This document shows, in pieces, positions 1 to 4,712 of a DNA stretch of 10,544 bases (the stretch's first letter is position 1; every line of letters begins with the position of its first letter). This stretch comes from JAUUZT01 sp964654015 (lineage in GTDB: Bacteria; Chloroflexota; Dehalococcoidia; GIF9; AB-539-J10): the NCBI GenBank assembly GCA_964654015.1, contig CAZZHQ010000086.1, positions 1 to 10,544 of the forward strand, given 5' to 3'. Below the pieces are notes generated by a model. It saw nothing but the letters and a program-made list of their open reading frames with translations. It did no database searches and had not been told where the DNA came from. The translations under genes and the position numbers were made by a program.

Positions 1-651
1 GTAATCTCAAAGAATAAAGCAAACTGGCAACAGTCCGGAACCATCGGCAATGCCGGTTGTCTCAGTTTTTTTCCCAGCAAGGTACTTGGAGCGTATGGAG
101 ATGGTGGCATGGTGGTTACCAACGACGAAAGCATTGCCGAGAAACTAATGATGCTGCGGAATCATGGTTGTAAGCAGAAGTATTACCACCTCATTCCTGG
201 TTTCAACAGCCATCTTGATGGAATCCAGGCAGCTATACTCAATGTAAAACTGGCACATCTTGATGAGTGGATTAGTCAGCGCCGTGAAAAAGCCATGCTG
301 TACCAGCATTATTTACAGGTAATAGAAGGAATCGAGCCTCTTGAAGTTGCCCCCTATACCAGGCATATCTTCAACTATTATACTGTCCGAATCGATAGCA
401 CTAAGATAAATCGTAATAAGCTGCGGGAATATCTTGCCAGCCAGGGCATTGCCACCGCAGTTTACTATCCATTGTCTCTGCACCTTCAGGAGATTTTCCA
501 TCATCTGGGTTATAAGAAAGGCGATTTGCCAGTAAGTGAAAAGGCACAGGATGAGGTTTTCTCGCTACCAATGTATCCTGAACTTACCGGGAGACAGATA
601 AAAAATATAGATAAAGGTATTAAGAATGGTTTAGGGAATAGCCAAAATTGA
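1..651 (+). CDS. DegT/DnrJ/EryC1/StrS-family PLP sugar aminotransferase (3' part, 5' end outside window)
   Basis: The frame is open from base 1 to the TGA at 649-651, giving 216 codons of a protein that is usually about 360-400 residues, so the N-terminal half lies outside the window. The segment SFFPSKVLGAYGDGGM (window residues 22-37) is the family's PLP-lysine motif; the Schiff-base lysine is AAG at 79-81. The later pattern YYHLIPGFNSHLDGIQAAIL and the C-terminal GYKKGDLPVSEKAQDEV and SLPMYPEL are also typical. The family transfers an amino group from glutamate to a keto-sugar nucleotide in the cytoplasm. The pattern is closest to what I recall of WbpE-like enzymes acting on UDP-linked 3-keto sugars, but substrate cannot be fixed from sequence. 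The downstream SDR and wecB suggest a UDP-amino-sugar route. A second degT tail, about 80% identical over 81 bases, lies at 4568-4699. Confidence 0.95.
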   Translation, partial: VISKNKANWQQSGTIGNAGCLSFFPSKVLGAYGDGGMVVTNDESIAEKLMMLRNHGCKQKYYHLIPGFNSHLDGIQAAILNVKLAHLDEWISQRREKAMLYQHYLQVIEGIEPLEVAPYTRHIFNYYTVRIDSTKINRNKLREYLASQGIATAVYYPLSLHLQEIFHHLGYKKGDLPVSEKAQDEVFSLPMYPELTGRQIKNIDKGIKNGLGNSQN

Positions 652-679
652 ATCAAGGTAATCCTGGAGGAAATAAGCG

Positions 680-1474
680 ATGCTTGATATAAAAGGAGCT
701 GTGGCAGTAATAACAGGTGGATACGGTGGTATTGGCATGGCTGTCGCCAGGAGTTGGGGTGAGAAGGGAGGAAAAGTTGTGCTTGCCGCTCGAACGCAGG
801 ATAGACTACTTAAAGCGGAGGATGAACTTCGAGCGAAAGGGGTAGAGGTGGTGAGCATAGCCTGTGACGTGACAAAGGAGAAAGACAATCAAGCATTGGC
901 AAAGTATGCTGTGGAGACCTTTGGTGCAATCAATCTTGTTGTCCCTGCTGCTGGTATTATTGGGGACGGATTTCTTGTTTCGTTAGACAAGGAAACAGGT
1001 ATGGCGAAATCGAAGATGCCACTATCGCAGTTCGAATCTGTTATCAATACAAATCTCACCGGAGTATTCCTTACGGTCAGGGAATGTCTTGAACAGATGA
1101 TTAACCTTAACTGCAAAGGGTTGTTTTGCCTTATTTCCTCTGTGGCCTCTCTGGGCATTGCTGGCCAGATGAATTATGGGCCGAGCAAGGCAGGCATTGC
1201 AGTGATGCCTAAAGTGTTGACTGCTGAGCTATTCAGGAGGAAACTATCGCATAGGCTTCGCTGTGTGGCTATAGCGCCGGGCTTGGTGGACACGAATATG
1301 TTGGCGGGAATGAGAGAAGATATTCTTGGTAAATTGCTGGAACAGGTGCCGATTGGTCGCCTGGTTGAGCCATCAGAGGTAGCATCACTGGTTGTTGAAT
1401 TGTATCGAAACGAGGCACTGGCTGGGGACACATATTATGTTCATGGAGGACTTCGTTTTGGCTCAATGGGTTAA
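680..1474 (+). CDS. Short-chain dehydrogenase/reductase (classical SDR, FabG-like fold)
   Basis: A 264-residue protein of normal classical SDR length. It has the NAD(P)-binding glycine motif TGGYGGIG (residues 12-19), CDV at 62-64 for adenine-ring contact, PAAG at 89-92 in place of the usual NNAG, the structural Asn in INTNLTG (about 124), the catalytic Ser in LISSVAS (153-154) and YGPSK with Tyr166 and Lys170. The end GGLRFGSMG fits the family. The start is supported by GGAGG at 666-670, nine bases before ATG. It lies 28 bases after the aminotransferase and 44 before wecB, so it is probably co-transcribed. In this setting it probably oxidises or reduces a sugar intermediate, but family membership alone does not exclude a FabG-type 3-oxoacyl reductase or another carbohydrate dehydrogenase. 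Confidence 0.92.
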   Translation: MLDIKGAVAVITGGYGGIGMAVARSWGEKGGKVVLAARTQDRLLKAEDELRAKGVEVVSIACDVTKEKDNQALAKYAVETFGAINLVVPAAGIIGDGFLVSLDKETGMAKSKMPLSQFESVINTNLTGVFLTVRECLEQMINLNCKGLFCLISSVASLGIAGQMNYGPSKAGIAVMPKVLTAELFRRKLSHRLRCVAIAPGLVDTNMLAGMREDILGKLLEQVPIGRLVEPSEVASLVVELYRNEALAGDTYYVHGGLRFGSMG

Positions 1475-1518
1475 AACCTATAGAGAGGACAGAGTCCAGG
1501 GTTGATATATAAAGGAAG

Positions 1519-2742
1519 ATGAAAATAATTAGCGTTGTGGGAGCCAGGCCCAATTTCATGAAGATTGCCCCACTGGTAAGGGCAATAGAAAAGCACAACG
1601 CCAATCACAAATCATCGGTTACCATTGACCATTTACTGGTACACACAGGGCAGCACTACGATTTTGAGATGTCGCAGGTTTTTTTTCAGGACCTGGAACT
1701 GCCCAAGCCCGATTTTCATCTGAATATTGGCTCGGGAACACATGGCGAGCAGACCGGCAGGGTCATGATTGAATTTGAGAAGCTTCTTTTTCAAGAAAAG
1801 CCTGATTTGGTGGTAGTGGTTGGCGATGTCAATTCCACGGTCGCTGCTGCTCTGGCGGCGGTTAAGCTGCATATACCAGTGGCACATGTTGAAGCGGGGC
1901 TCAGGTCTTTTGACAGGGACATGCCCGAGGAAATAAACCGGCTTCTCACTGATGCAATATCTGATTATCTATTTACTCCTTCTTCTGATGCTGATGAAAA
2001 CTTGAAACGGGAAGGCATTGCCAAAGAGAAGGTTTTTCTGGTCGGTGATATTATGGTGGACAGCCTGCTGCATAATAAGGCTAAGGCTTCGGAATCTGCT
2101 ATTCTGCAGAAGCTGGGATTGGTTCATGAAACTGGTGGCATGGTGCTACCGTATGCTTTGCTTACCCTTCATCGGCCCAGTAATGTAGATGATGAGGAGA
2201 GCCTGTCAAGAATTGTTGAAGCCCTGAGGGAGATATCGCAGAGGATACCCATAGTTTTTCCGGCACATCCGCGCACACGTAAGCAACTCAAAAAGTTTGG
2301 CATGGAGTATTACTTTAAAAACCTTTTGATTACTGGCTCTCAGCAATCCCGTCATTACGAGGAGCGAAGCGATGTGGCAGTCTCAAACTACTCATCTAAC
2401 TCAACGAACGTGAAGCAGGGCATTTATCTTATAGAGCCACTTGGCTACCTTGATTTTCTTAACCTGGAAATGAATGCCAGTTTTGTGATGACTGATTCAG
2501 GTGGCATCCAGGAGGAAACGACTGTTCTGGATATTCCCTGCCTTACATTGAGGAACACAACAGAAAGACCAATAACCGTAACGCAGGGGACTAATATACT
2601 GGTATGGAATGACACTCAGAAGATTATAGAAGAAGCGTTGAAGATACTGGATGGCAAAGGTAAGAAAGGAAGCTGTCCCGAACTCTGGGACGGCAGGACG
2701 GCGGAGAGAATTGTGGAAGTATTAGGCAAAGGAAGGTTATAA
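1519..2742 (+). CDS. wecB: UDP-N-acetylglucosamine 2-epimerase (non-hydrolysing) with in-frame repeat insert
   Basis: A 407-residue protein that interconverts UDP-GlcNAc and UDP-ManNAc in the cytoplasm. Family landmarks are the N-terminal VVGARPNFMK, HTGQHYD (42-48), GDVNSTV with Asp103, HVEAGLRS with Glu125, MPEEINR with Glu137/138, LTLHRPSN with His218, HPRTRK (250-255), EPLGYLDFL (306-314) and TDSGGIQEE (325-333). These match the known catalytic Asp/Glu/Glu/His set by position. The ATG is preceded by AAAGGA only a few bases upstream, but the N-terminus starts exactly where the family does. The protein is about 30 residues longer than usual because of an insert at about 269-300 (LLITGSQQ, then SRHYEERSDVAVSN, then a Ser/Asn-rich linker) which contains a dispersed repeat. 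All catalytic motifs flank the insert and are intact, so the enzyme may still work. Fragments of its 3' end recur downstream at 3181, 3669 and perhaps 4539. Confidence 0.95.
   Translation: MKIISVVGARPNFMKIAPLVRAIEKHNANHKSSVTIDHLLVHTGQHYDFEMSQVFFQDLELPKPDFHLNIGSGTHGEQTGRVMIEFEKLLFQEKPDLVVVVGDVNSTVAAALAAVKLHIPVAHVEAGLRSFDRDMPEEINRLLTDAISDYLFTPSSDADENLKREGIAKEKVFLVGDIMVDSLLHNKAKASESAILQKLGLVHETGGMVLPYALLTLHRPSNVDDEESLSRIVEALREISQRIPIVFPAHPRTRKQLKKFGMEYYFKNLLITGSQQSRHYEERSDVAVSNYSSNSTNVKQGIYLIEPLGYLDFLNLEMNASFVMTDSGGIQEETTVLDIPCLTLRNTTERPITVTQGTNILVWNDTQKIIEEALKILDGKGKKGSCPELWDGRTAERIVEVLGKGRL
2350..2384 (+). repeat. Dispersed palindromic-type repeat (one arm) inserted in frame in wecB
   Basis: GTCATTACGAGGAGCGAAGC (2351-2370) followed by GATGTGGCAGTCTC closely resembles a dispersed repeat arm seen in many bacterial genomes (consensus as I recall it: GTCATTGCGAGGAGCGAAGC, then GACGTGGCAATCTC). 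Translated here it reads RHYEERSDVAVS. Only one arm is visible; I found no reverse-complement arm nearby. The analogy is to Rickettsia palindromic elements, which also insert in frame inside genes. I see no other copy in this window. Confidence 0.7.
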
Positions 2743-2745
2743 TCA

Positions 2746-2928
2746 GTTAAAAGGAGGAAACTTATAGAGCACATAACCCAGCAAGGTGCATCTCTTTTAA
2801 GAGAAGGTCGTAGACATAGCCTATATTGAAGGGGTAAATATAGAACTGAAATTCCAAGGCATGCGGAGATAGTTGATGAGCTTGCAAGGAAAATCTGTAA
2901 GGATTTGAATATTTCTTTTATGAGGTAA
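2746..2928 (+). pseudogene. hicA: Broken hicA toxin gene (YcfA/HicA mRNA interferase), nonsense and lost start
   Basis: One continuous frame gives KRRKLIEHITQQGASLLREG, RRHSLY, stop, RGKYRTEIPRHAEIVDELAR, KICKDLNI. This is the pattern of HicA/YcfA toxins: N-terminal Lys-Arg-rich helix, Gly-x-Arg-His catalytic His region, IPRH-type strand, C-terminal ARKI(C)xDLxI helix. The codon at the expected start (2746-2748) is GTT instead of ATG/GTG, and a TGA at 2827-2829 interrupts the frame, so no full toxin should be made. HicA is a small dsRBD-like ribonuclease neutralised by HicB. The remnant begins three bases after the wecB stop and ends 13 bases before an intact hicB, so module order is preserved. 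Confidence 0.8.
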
Positions 2929-2941
2929 ACGAGGTGATACA

Positions 2942-3133
2942 ATGAAGTTTAGAGCTGTGATCAAAAAAAGTGGCGATTGGTGGATTGGGTGGCTTATAGA
3001 TTTACCTGGCGTAAATGCCCAGGAAAAAACCAGGGAGGAATTGTTAGAGTCGTTGAGGATTGGGGCTGAGGACTTGCTTATGGTCCCCGTTGAGACTGAG
3101 GAAGAGCAGGAATTGGTAAGCATTGAAGTGTGA
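2942..3133 (+). CDS. hicB: HicB-family antitoxin (short form), now without a working partner
   Basis: A 63-residue protein matching the small HicB antitoxin core: N-terminal strand MKFRAVIKKSGDWWIGWLID, the LPGVNAQEKTREELLESL turn and helix, and an acidic tail (VETEEEQELVSIEV). Known HicB proteins fold like a partial RNase H domain and bind HicA; larger ones also carry a DNA-binding tail, which is absent here. A GAGGTGAT ribosome site lies at 2930-2937. It directly follows the broken hicA, so it is an orphan antitoxin, although it could still neutralise related HicA proteins. The reading frame is undamaged. Confidence 0.85.
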   Translation: MKFRAVIKKSGDWWIGWLIDLPGVNAQEKTREELLESLRIGAEDLLMVPVETEEEQELVSIEV

Positions 3134-3153
3134 TAGCAGCTTACTTTCAGAGA

Positions 3154-3177
3154 CTACCCGCTACACGCTACTCGCTA
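3154..3177 (+). repeat. Short tandem heptamer CTACNCG (3.4 copies)
   Basis: CTACCCG, CTACACG and CTACTCG follow each other without a gap at 3154-3174, followed by CTA. The fifth base varies (C, A, T). It sits between the hicB stop and the first displaced wecB tail, that is, at a rearrangement junction. No function is known to me; it may mark a replication-slippage or recombination joint. Confidence 0.6.
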
Positions 3178-3180
3178 ATC

Positions 3181-3237
3181 TGGGACGGCAGGACGGCGGA
3201 GAGGATTGTGGAGATGCCAGGCAAAGAGGACCGATAA
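3181..3237 (+). pseudogene. wecB 3'-end remnant, copy 2
   Basis: Reads WDGRTAERIVEMPGKEDR then TAA, matching the last residues of the intact epimerase (WDGRTAERIVEVLGKGRL then TAA at 2686-2742), with the stop codon in the same place. Over the first 33 bases it differs from the intact copy at one base (AGG for AGA, synonymous); the last seven codons are more diverged. It has no start and is only 19 codons, so it is not a gene. It lies between the first and second hicAB modules. Confidence 0.88.
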
Positions 3238-3255
3238 TTCGGTGAAAAATTTGGA

Positions 3256-3461
3256 ATGAAAGTAAGGAATGTGATAAAACTTATCAACCAGGATGGCTGG
3301 TATTTAGCGAGGACTAAAGGCGATCACAGACAATATAAGCATTCTTTAAAGACCGGTTTAGTTACACTATTGCCGGGCATTTGAATGATGATGTCGCTAA
3401 GGGAACTTTAAAGAGTGTTTTAAAGCAAGCTGGCCTGGAAGAAGGAGGGAAAGATGCGTAG
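3256..3461 (+). pseudogene. hicA: Frameshifted hicA toxin gene (second module)
   Basis: ATG at 3256 opens MKVRNVIKLINQDGWYLART, KGDHRQYKHSLKTGLVT, which is the classic HicA N-terminal two-thirds with the catalytic His in GDHRQYKH. The frame then runs into TGA at 3382-3384 after 42 codons. The rest of HicA continues in another frame from 3369: IAGHLNDDVAKGTLKSVLKQ, AGLEEG, ending TAG at 3459-3461. An extra CT at about 3367-3368 (or loss of one base) explains the break. The tail overlaps the following hicB start by eight bases, the usual hicAB arrangement. The 42-residue product lacks the C-terminal helix, so the toxin is probably inactive unless the frameshift is a sequencing error. Confidence 0.85.
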
Positions 3462-3669
3462 ATATACCATAATTATTGAAAAGGCAGGAGATAACCACTC
3501 CGCTTATTGCCCTGACCTACCTGGTTGTATTGCCACTGGCTCTACAGTGGAAGAAACAACCCAAAGAATGAAGCAAGCCATAGAGCTTCATATTGAAGGA
3601 TTGAGAATAGAAAAGATGGTTATTCCCAGCCCTTCTACTGAGGCCACTTCCATTGAAGTAGCAGCATGA
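3454..3669 (+). CDS. hicB: HicB-family antitoxin (second module)
   Basis: A 71-residue protein with the canonical HicB core: MRRYTIIIEKAGDNHSAYCP, DLPGCIATGSTVEETTQRMK, AIELHIEGL. The CPDLPGCIATGST turn and the following helix are the family signature. The strong site GGAGGGA at 3444-3450 lies just before ATG, inside the hicA 3' end, so translation was probably coupled to hicA. No C-terminal DNA-binding domain is present; the tail ends TEATSIEVAA. The frame is intact although the partner hicA is frameshifted. Its stop overlaps the first base of the next wecB remnant. Confidence 0.9.
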   Translation: MRRYTIIIEKAGDNHSAYCPDLPGCIATGSTVEETTQRMKQAIELHIEGLRIEKMVIPSPSTEATSIEVAA

Positions 3670-3813
3670 CGCAGGGGAACGAACTACTCCTGGCTCTTCA
3701 AGATACTGGACGGCAAGGGCAAGAAAGGAAGTTGTCCCGAACTCTGGGACGGAAGAACGGCGGAGAGGATTGTGGAGATTGTGGCCAATAAAACTAGTCC
3801 AGTCAGTATTTGA
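3669..3813 (+). pseudogene. wecB 3'-end remnant, copy 3 (with internal deletion)
   Basis: Bases 3669-3685 resemble the epimerase codons for TQGTN (ACGCAGGGGAACGAACTA). After a deletion the frame resumes at 3697 with FKILDGKGKKGSCPELWDGR, TAERIVEIVANK and ends TGA at 3811-3813. Against intact wecB 2638-2715 the 78 aligned bases differ at eight sites, seven of them synonymous, so this tail evolved as part of a functional gene before being stranded. The extreme C-terminus (VEIVANKTSPVSI) differs from the intact one. It lies between the second hicAB module and the mazF module. Confidence 0.88.
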
Positions 3814-3917
3814 AATATGTTAAATTAATAAAGAATTCAAAATGGTTATTATTGAGGAGTTGGAGTCTTCCATGATAACAGAATATTGCTACTCCATTTT
3901 GCTTATTTGCAGTCATA

Positions 3918-3946
3918 TTGACATATTAGAAGGCTATACGTAGAAT
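3918..3946 (+). promoter_or_regulatory. Sigma-70-type promoter for the RHH/MazF module
   Basis: TTGACA at 3918-3923, a 17-base spacer, and TAGAAT at 3941-3946: a perfect -35, optimal spacing, and a -10 with one mismatch to TATAAT. The antitoxin ATG is 22 bases after the -10 box, so the leader is only about 15 bases and holds AAGGAAG (3955-3961). This is the clearest promoter in the window and suggests the module is transcribed on its own. Confidence 0.8.
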
Positions 3947-3955
3947 ACACGTATA
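3935..3955. promoter_or_regulatory. Perfect inverted repeat (probable antitoxin operator) over the -10 box
   Basis: TATACGT (3935-3941), seven bases, then ACGTATA (3949-3955): perfect 7-base arms that enclose the -10 hexamer. Binding here would block RNA polymerase. The next gene encodes a ribbon-helix-helix antitoxin, a class that usually represses its own operon through such palindromes, so autoregulation is the natural inference. The arms' centres are 14 bases apart, compatible with two RHH dimers or one tetramer. Confidence 0.72.
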
Positions 3956-3967
3956 AGGAAGTGCGTT

Positions 3968-4198
3968 ATGCGAAAGAAACTGACTGTGACGGTTGATAAA
4001 GAAGTATACGATGGCCTTTATAAAATCATAGGTCCACGAAAAATAAGCAAGTTCATTGAGGAGTTGGTAAGACCGCACGTTGTTCACCCTGATATGGAAT
4101 CAGCCTATGCTGAAATGGCGAGAGACAAGGGGAGGGAGAAGGAAGCTATGGAGTGGGCTGAGCTTGCTTTTAAGGACATAGACCATGAAACGGTCTGA
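3968..4198 (+). CDS. Ribbon-helix-helix antitoxin (MazE-like partner of MazF)
   Basis: A 76-residue protein. Residues 3-10 (KKLTVTVD) form the DNA-contacting ribbon, followed by helix KEVYDGLYKII (11-21), the GPRKISKFIEELV turn and second helix, and an acidic C-terminal stretch (ESAYAEMARDKGREKEAMEW) that would bind the toxin. This is the layout of RHH antitoxins paired with MazF/PemK toxins; it is not the AbrB-fold MazE of E. coli. AAGGAAG at 3955-3961 supports the ATG. It overlaps the toxin gene by 14 bases, giving translational coupling. It likely represses its own promoter through the inverted repeat just upstream. Confidence 0.88.
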   Translation: MRKKLTVTVDKEVYDGLYKIIGPRKISKFIEELVRPHVVHPDMESAYAEMARDKGREKEAMEWAELAFKDIDHETV

Positions 4199-4508
4199 GG
4201 TATGGTGGGTTAATTTTGACCCTTCCGTCGGTGAGGAAATCAAAAAGAAGCGTCCAGCCGTAATCATCAGTAACAATTCATCGAATAAGTTTCTAAATCG
4301 GGTTCAGGTTGTCCCTCTCACCAGCAAGACGGACAGGCTTTATCCTAGCGAGGCAGTAGTGGTTTTTGAAGGGAAGGAAAGTAAGGCTATGGTGGACCAA
4401 CTAGCTACCGTCAGCAAGAAACGACTATTTCGCCGAGTAGACATTATTTCTCAGGAAGATATGCGCAAGATTGAGGAGGCTCTCAAAATACAACTGGATA
4501 TTCACTAA
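4185..4508 (+). CDS. mazF: MazF/PemK-family mRNA interferase toxin
   Basis: A 107-residue protein of normal MazF length. It has the N-terminal GEVWWVNFDP-type strand (SEVWWVNFDPSVGEEIKKKR), RPAVIIS (23-29) with the conserved Arg, VVPLTS (42-47) with the conserved Thr, and the DQLATVSKKRL strand (71-81). In the family, the Arg and Thr cleave single-stranded RNA at short specific sequences; cut specificity cannot be read from sequence. All key residues are present and the frame is undamaged, unlike the two hicA genes nearby, so this is the only apparently functional toxin in the scar region. The overlap with the antitoxin gene and the shared promoter indicate one operon. Confidence 0.93.
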   Translation: MKRSEVWWVNFDPSVGEEIKKKRPAVIISNNSSNKFLNRVQVVPLTSKTDRLYPSEAVVVFEGKESKAMVDQLATVSKKRLFRRVDIISQEDMRKIEEALKIQLDIH

Positions 4509-4511
4509 AAT

Positions 4512-4567
4512 ATGAACTATAAAATATCAATCGAAAAGGGAGAGGATTGTGAAGATACTTGCAATGG
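4512..4567 (+). other. Ambiguous junction fragment: possible wecB tail (copy 4) or hicB start
   Basis: Bases 4540-4560 (GAGAGGATTGTGAAGATACT) match the epimerase tail in remnant copy 2 at about 18 of 21 positions and read ERIVKIL in the wecB frame, which suggests a fourth wecB tail. In another frame the same stretch starts ATG at 4512 and reads MNYKISIEKGED, like the first strand of HicB (compare MRRYTIIIEKAGD at 3454), before breaking down. Both readings may be true of a fused joint, or one may be chance. No ribosome site precedes the ATG. Confidence 0.4.
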
Positions 4568-4699
4568 GGTTATAAGAAAGGTGACTTCCCCATAAGCGAA
4601 AAAGCTCAGGATGAGGTTCTCTCCCTCCCTATGTACCCAGAACTAACTGAAGCACAAGCAACAGAGATTGCCAGAAAGATAAAAATGGTGCGCCGATAA
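4565..4699 (+). pseudogene. 3'-end remnant of a second degT-type aminotransferase gene
   Basis: From 4568 the frame reads GYKKGDFPISEKAQDEVLSL, PMYPELTEAQATEIARKIKM, VRR and stops with TAA at 4697-4699. This is the C-terminus of a DegT/DnrJ/EryC1 aminotransferase and parallels the intact gene at 508-588: 65 of 81 bases agree, and 13 of 16 differences are synonymous. Everything 5' of the GYKKGD codons is missing. The TAA overlaps the rmlA ribosome site (AAAGGAG, 4698-4704), so the degT-rmlA junction itself looks original, and degT was probably once the gene directly upstream of rmlA. Confidence 0.9.
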
Positions 4700-4712
4700 A
4701 GGAGTAATTGAG

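Noticed and set aside
2385..2420. Second, reverse-complement arm of the repeat in wecB
   Set aside because: No match to the reverse complement of the arm was found after 2384; only a Ser/Asn-rich linker follows.
2827..2829. In-frame TGA in hicA read as a recoded sense codon (Trp, Gly or Sec)
   Set aside because: The same gene lacks a start codon, and TGA is used as a normal terminator at family-expected ends of degT, rmlA, wzx, rfbG and rfbH. Simple pseudogene decay explains it.
3154..3177. CRISPR-like array
   Set aside because: Units are seven bases and contiguous, with no spacers.
3367..3384. Programmed ribosomal frameshift in the second hicA
   Set aside because: No slippery heptamer or clear downstream structure is visible, and hicA toxins are not known to use frameshifting.
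3861..3900. Possible rho-independent terminator (TGGAGT ... ACTCCA followed by TTTT)
   Set aside because: The stem is only six bases with a loop of about 24, and the T run is four bases, so it is too weak to call.
2743..4712. Insertion sequence or integron explaining the TA and gene-tail series
   Set aside because: No transposase or integrase frame, terminal inverted repeats or attC-like hairpins could be seen in this stretch.
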